DNA from: an uncultured Eubacteriales bacterium | Lineage (GTDB): Bacteria; Bacillota; Clostridia; Oscillospirales; Acutalibacteraceae | Direction: 5' to 3' | NCBI GenBank assembly: GCA_934454655.1 | Contig: CAKSFK010000031.1 | Span: forward strand, 1-8,714 | DNA length: 8,714 nt | Part shown: positions 7,435 through 8,714 of the stretch, in pieces | How the letters are laid out: each line of letters opens with the position of its first letter | Numbering within the stretch: the stretch's first letter is position 1 | Made by a program: the position numbers and the translations under genes | Notes under the pieces: generated by a model | What the model was told of the DNA's origin: nothing | Databases searched by the model: none | What the model saw: only the letters and a program-made list of their open reading frames with translations

Positions 7435-8262
7435 ATGACGGAAATCGTATCTGTAAAATTCAAGGAAAACGGAAGAGGATATTATTTTGACCCGGCGGGT
7501 ATCGGCTTATCGGCGGGAGATGCCGTTATTGTTGAAACCCAGAACGGCACGGAGATAGGCGTTGTTAACGCCGCTAACCATACGGTCGATGATGAAAGTA
7601 TTGTAAAACCGCTCAGAAAGGTGCTGCGTGCGGCTACCGAAAAGGACCTTAAAAAGCAGGCAGAGAACAGAGAGTTTGAAAAAGAAGCGTTTGCGGTCTG
7701 CGAAAAGCTGATTTCAACACATAAGCTTGACATGAAGCTTATCAGTGCGGAAACATCGTTTGACTCAAATAAGATCGTGTTCTTCTTTACGTCGGACGGG
7801 CGGGTGGACTTCAGAGCGCTTGTAAAGGACCTTGCCGCGCATTTCCACACAAGAATAGAATTAAGGCAGATAGGCGTTCGCGATGAGGCAAAAATGCTCG
7901 GTGGACTCGGAATCTGCGGTCAGCCGTATTGCTGCAAGCGGTTTTTAAGCGATTTTCAGCCCGTTTCTATTAAAATGGCTAAGGAACAGGGTCTTTCGCT
8001 TAACCCAACTAAAATTTCGGGCAGCTGCGGCAGACTTATGTGCTGCCTTAAATATGAGCAGGACACATATGAGTACCTTAATTCCTTTACGCCGCGCGTA
8101 GGCTCGTCGGTCAGAACCGAACAGGGGAACGCGACGGTTATTGACGTTAATCTTTTAAGCGGTATGCTTACGGTTAAACCTGCCGAGAACGATTCTCTTC
8201 CGTACAAGGTACACAGGGATGAGGTCAAGCTTATAAGAGATTTTAAGTGCGCAAAAAAGTAA
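7435..8262 (+). CDS. ricT: PSP1-domain protein RicT (YaaT)
   Basis: This 275-residue cytoplasmic protein belongs to the PSP1/YaaT family. In Bacillus subtilis, RicT forms an iron-sulfur complex with RicA and RicF that assists RNase Y in mRNA maturation and affects sporulation, competence and biofilm formation. The N-terminal part (VSVKFKENGRGYYF) is typical. The hallmark is two C-x4-CC motifs: GLGICGQPYCCKRF with C161, C166 and C167, and GSCGRLMCCLKYE with C198, C203 and C204. These are the conserved cysteines proposed to hold clusters. GGAGG at 7424-7428 sits 6 bases before the ATG, and only 24 bases separate it from holB, so it is the last gene of the trpS operon. No convincing terminator follows. 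The family assignment is firm; its role in this organism is inferred from homologues, and no ricA or ricF lies in the window. Confidence 0.93.
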   Translation: MTEIVSVKFKENGRGYYFDPAGIGLSAGDAVIVETQNGTEIGVVNAANHTVDDESIVKPLRKVLRAATEKDLKKQAENREFEKEAFAVCEKLISTHKLDMKLISAETSFDSNKIVFFFTSDGRVDFRALVKDLAAHFHTRIELRQIGVRDEAKMLGGLGICGQPYCCKRFLSDFQPVSIKMAKEQGLSLNPTKISGSCGRLMCCLKYEQDTYEYLNSFTPRVGSSVRTEQGNATVIDVNLLSGMLTVKPAENDSLPYKVHRDEVKLIRDFKCAKK

Positions 8263-8274
8263 GACTGACAAACA

Positions 8275-8292
8275 TCTTAAAAAAATTAACAA
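8275..8292. promoter_or_regulatory. TTAACAA half-site, possible Rex-like element upstream of ferredoxin
   Basis: TCTTAAAAAAATTAACAA carries one perfect Rex-type half-site (TTAACAA, 8286-8292) and a poor partner (4 of 7). It ends 18 bases before the ferredoxin -35 element, almost the same distance as the candidate element upstream of PFOR. The match is weak alone and gains interest only from this parallel placement. Confidence 0.2.
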
Positions 8293-8310
8293 TTTGTCGT
8301 AATTTTCTGC

Positions 8311-8339
8311 TTGCTTTTTTTGACGTTTCTTGTTACAAT
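8311..8339 (+). promoter_or_regulatory. Extended -10 promoter for the ferredoxin gene
   Basis: TACAAT at 8334-8339 is preceded by TGT, giving the extended -10 TGTTACAAT. TTGCTT (8311-8316) lies 17 bases upstream and matches the -35 consensus at only three positions, so the extended -10 probably carries much of the recognition. A better-looking TTGACG at 8320-8325 is only 8 bases away and cannot serve as the -35. The leader would be about 20-25 bases and contains GGAGGTG. Confidence 0.65.
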
Positions 8340-8368
8340 AAGTAAAACAAGCTATGGAGGTGTTTTTG

Positions 8369-8539
8369 ATGGCTTATAATATTTCCGATGCCTGCATCAG
8401 CTGCGGAGCTTGCGCCGCAGGATGTCCGTGTGACGCTATATCTGAGGGTGCCGAGCATTACGAGATCGATGCGGATAAATGCTGCAGCTGCGGAGCTTGC
8501 GCCGCGGGATGTCCCGTAGAGGCAATTTCCGAGGACTGA
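8369..8539 (+). CDS. Clostridial-type 2[4Fe-4S] ferredoxin
   Basis: This is a 56-residue soluble electron carrier, close to the 55 residues of classical clostridial ferredoxins. Two CxxCxxCxxxCP motifs bind two [4Fe-4S] clusters: C9, C12, C15 and C19 in the first half, C38, C41, C44 and C48 in the second (in this fold C19 and C48 each ligate the other half's cluster). Two further cysteines, C21 and C39, are not expected ligands. The ATG at 8369 follows GGAGG by 10 bases; an upstream in-frame ATG at 8354 overlaps that ribosome site and is rejected. The gene is flanked by its own promoter and a strong terminator, so it is monocistronic. It is a natural partner for the PFOR encoded at the other end of the window, though that pairing is inference. 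The two halves are nearly identical in DNA around the cluster motifs. Confidence 0.96.
   Translation: MAYNISDACISCGACAAGCPCDAISEGAEHYEIDADKCCSCGACAAGCPVEAISED
8398..8427 (+). repeat. Ferredoxin internal repeat, copy 1
   Basis: These 30 bases encode most of the first cluster motif (S11 to P20) and match 8485-8514 at 29 of 30 positions; the one difference, 8419 against 8506, is a silent third-position change. The copies are 87 bases (29 codons) apart and in frame. Confidence 0.9.
8485..8514 (+). repeat. Ferredoxin internal repeat, copy 2
   Basis: This is the second copy of the 30-base unit, encoding S40 to P49 of the second cluster motif. The identity extends to synonymous sites (SCGACAAGCP uses the same codons except one alanine and the third base of the proline), which is closer than protein conservation alone requires. 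Confidence 0.9.
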
Positions 8540-8573
8540 TAAGCTTTAAAAACGTTAATACATAACGCTTTGG

Positions 8574-8614
8574 CGTCGCAGTGTGTTTTAATAGAGTACA
8601 CTGCGGCGTTTTTT
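8574..8614 (+). terminator. Rho-independent terminator after ferredoxin
   Basis: CGTCGCAGTGT (8574-8584) pairs with ACACTGCGGCG (8598-8608) as an 11-base-pair stem with one G-T wobble, followed at once by six T (8609-8614). The loop of 13 bases can close further with weak pairs. There is no T-run on the other strand, so it acts only on rightward transcripts. It begins 34 bases after the ferredoxin stop codon; the bases between hold nothing recognisable. Confidence 0.92.
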
Positions 8615-8635
8615 CTGGTAGCAATTAATGATTGT

Positions 8636-8663
8636 TCAGTGTGACAGGACTCGAACCTGCCAC
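8636..8663 (-). other. tRNA 3'-end-like hairpin (T-arm plus acceptor strand), possibly a partial or degenerate tRNA
   Basis: Read on the minus strand, GCAGG-TTCGAGT-CCTGT (8660-8644) is a canonical tRNA T-arm with the TTCGA loop. It is followed by CACACTG and a discriminator-like A (8643-8636); no CCA is encoded. The bases before it (GTAGGCGTG) resemble the end of a long variable arm as in Leu/Ser tRNAs, and a loop ATGCAAA (anticodon GCA, Cys) occurs about 25 bases upstream, but its flanking stem pairs badly. The matching 5' acceptor CAGTGTG is not found before the window ends at 8714. It may be an atypical or long tRNA whose 5' end lies outside, a pseudo-tRNA, or an integration-site remnant. 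The hairpin stem extends to 8 pairs (8641-8648 with 8656-8663), so it could also be unrelated to tRNA. Confidence 0.4.
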
Positions 8664-8714
8664 GCCTACGAAACAAAATTTTGCATAATACATTGCCTCA
8701 AAACTTGAAATACG

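Noticed and set aside
8282..8306. AAAATTA...TAATTTT inverted repeat after ricT
   Set aside because: It is A/T-only with an 11-base loop and no GC stem; too weak to call a terminator.
8320..8339. TTGACG and TACAAT as a promoter pair
   Set aside because: The spacer would be 8 bases, far too short for sigma-A; the TTGCTT at 8311 with a 17-base spacer was used instead.
8436..8676. Minus-strand open frames over the ferredoxin end and terminator
   Set aside because: They cross the terminator stem and the tRNA-like hairpin and lie antisense to ferredoxin; no support as genes.

Overview
The window reads as ordinary chromosome of an anaerobic, low-to-medium GC Clostridia-type Firmicute (now Bacillota), most likely from the gut Ruminococcaceae/Oscillospiraceae side. 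The reasons are a single-chain pyruvate:ferredoxin oxidoreductase, a 56-residue clostridial 2[4Fe-4S] ferredoxin, the Firmicute holB-ricT gene pair, strong AGGAGG-type ribosome sites and sigma-A-like promoters with extended -10 elements. The genus is inference.

Left part (1-3329, minus strand): a long pyruvate:ferredoxin oxidoreductase gene whose last roughly 60-70 codons lie beyond the left edge. All thiamine-diphosphate, pyruvate and iron-sulfur ligands that should lie in the visible part are present. Its promoter lies in a divergent AT-rich intergenic region (3330-3507), which also holds a promoter for the rightward genes and a weak Rex-like palindrome.

Middle (3508-5422, plus): a PAP2-family membrane phosphatase with a GTG start, followed one base later by a MATE-family efflux transporter. 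The two are probably co-transcribed and translationally coupled.

Right-middle (5428-8262, plus): a promoter and a short leader precede trpS (tryptophanyl-tRNA synthetase), holB (DNA polymerase III delta' subunit, overlapping trpS by 4 bases) and ricT (PSP1/YaaT family, 24 bases downstream). This is a housekeeping operon of translation, clamp loading and RNA-processing or developmental control.

Right end (8263-8714): a monocistronic ferredoxin gene with its own extended -10 promoter and a strong intrinsic terminator. After it, on the minus strand, comes a hairpin that looks like the T-arm and 3' acceptor strand of a tRNA, although no convincing cloverleaf can be drawn from the bases visible.

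Functionally, the two flanking genes belong together: PFOR oxidises pyruvate to acetyl-CoA and CO2 and passes electrons to a ferredoxin like the one encoded at 8369-8539. Their promoters share an identical 9-base extended -10 and a TTAACA element 48-49 bases upstream of it, which hints at common control. I found no phage, transposon, CRISPR or defence system, and no evidence of a wholly new system.
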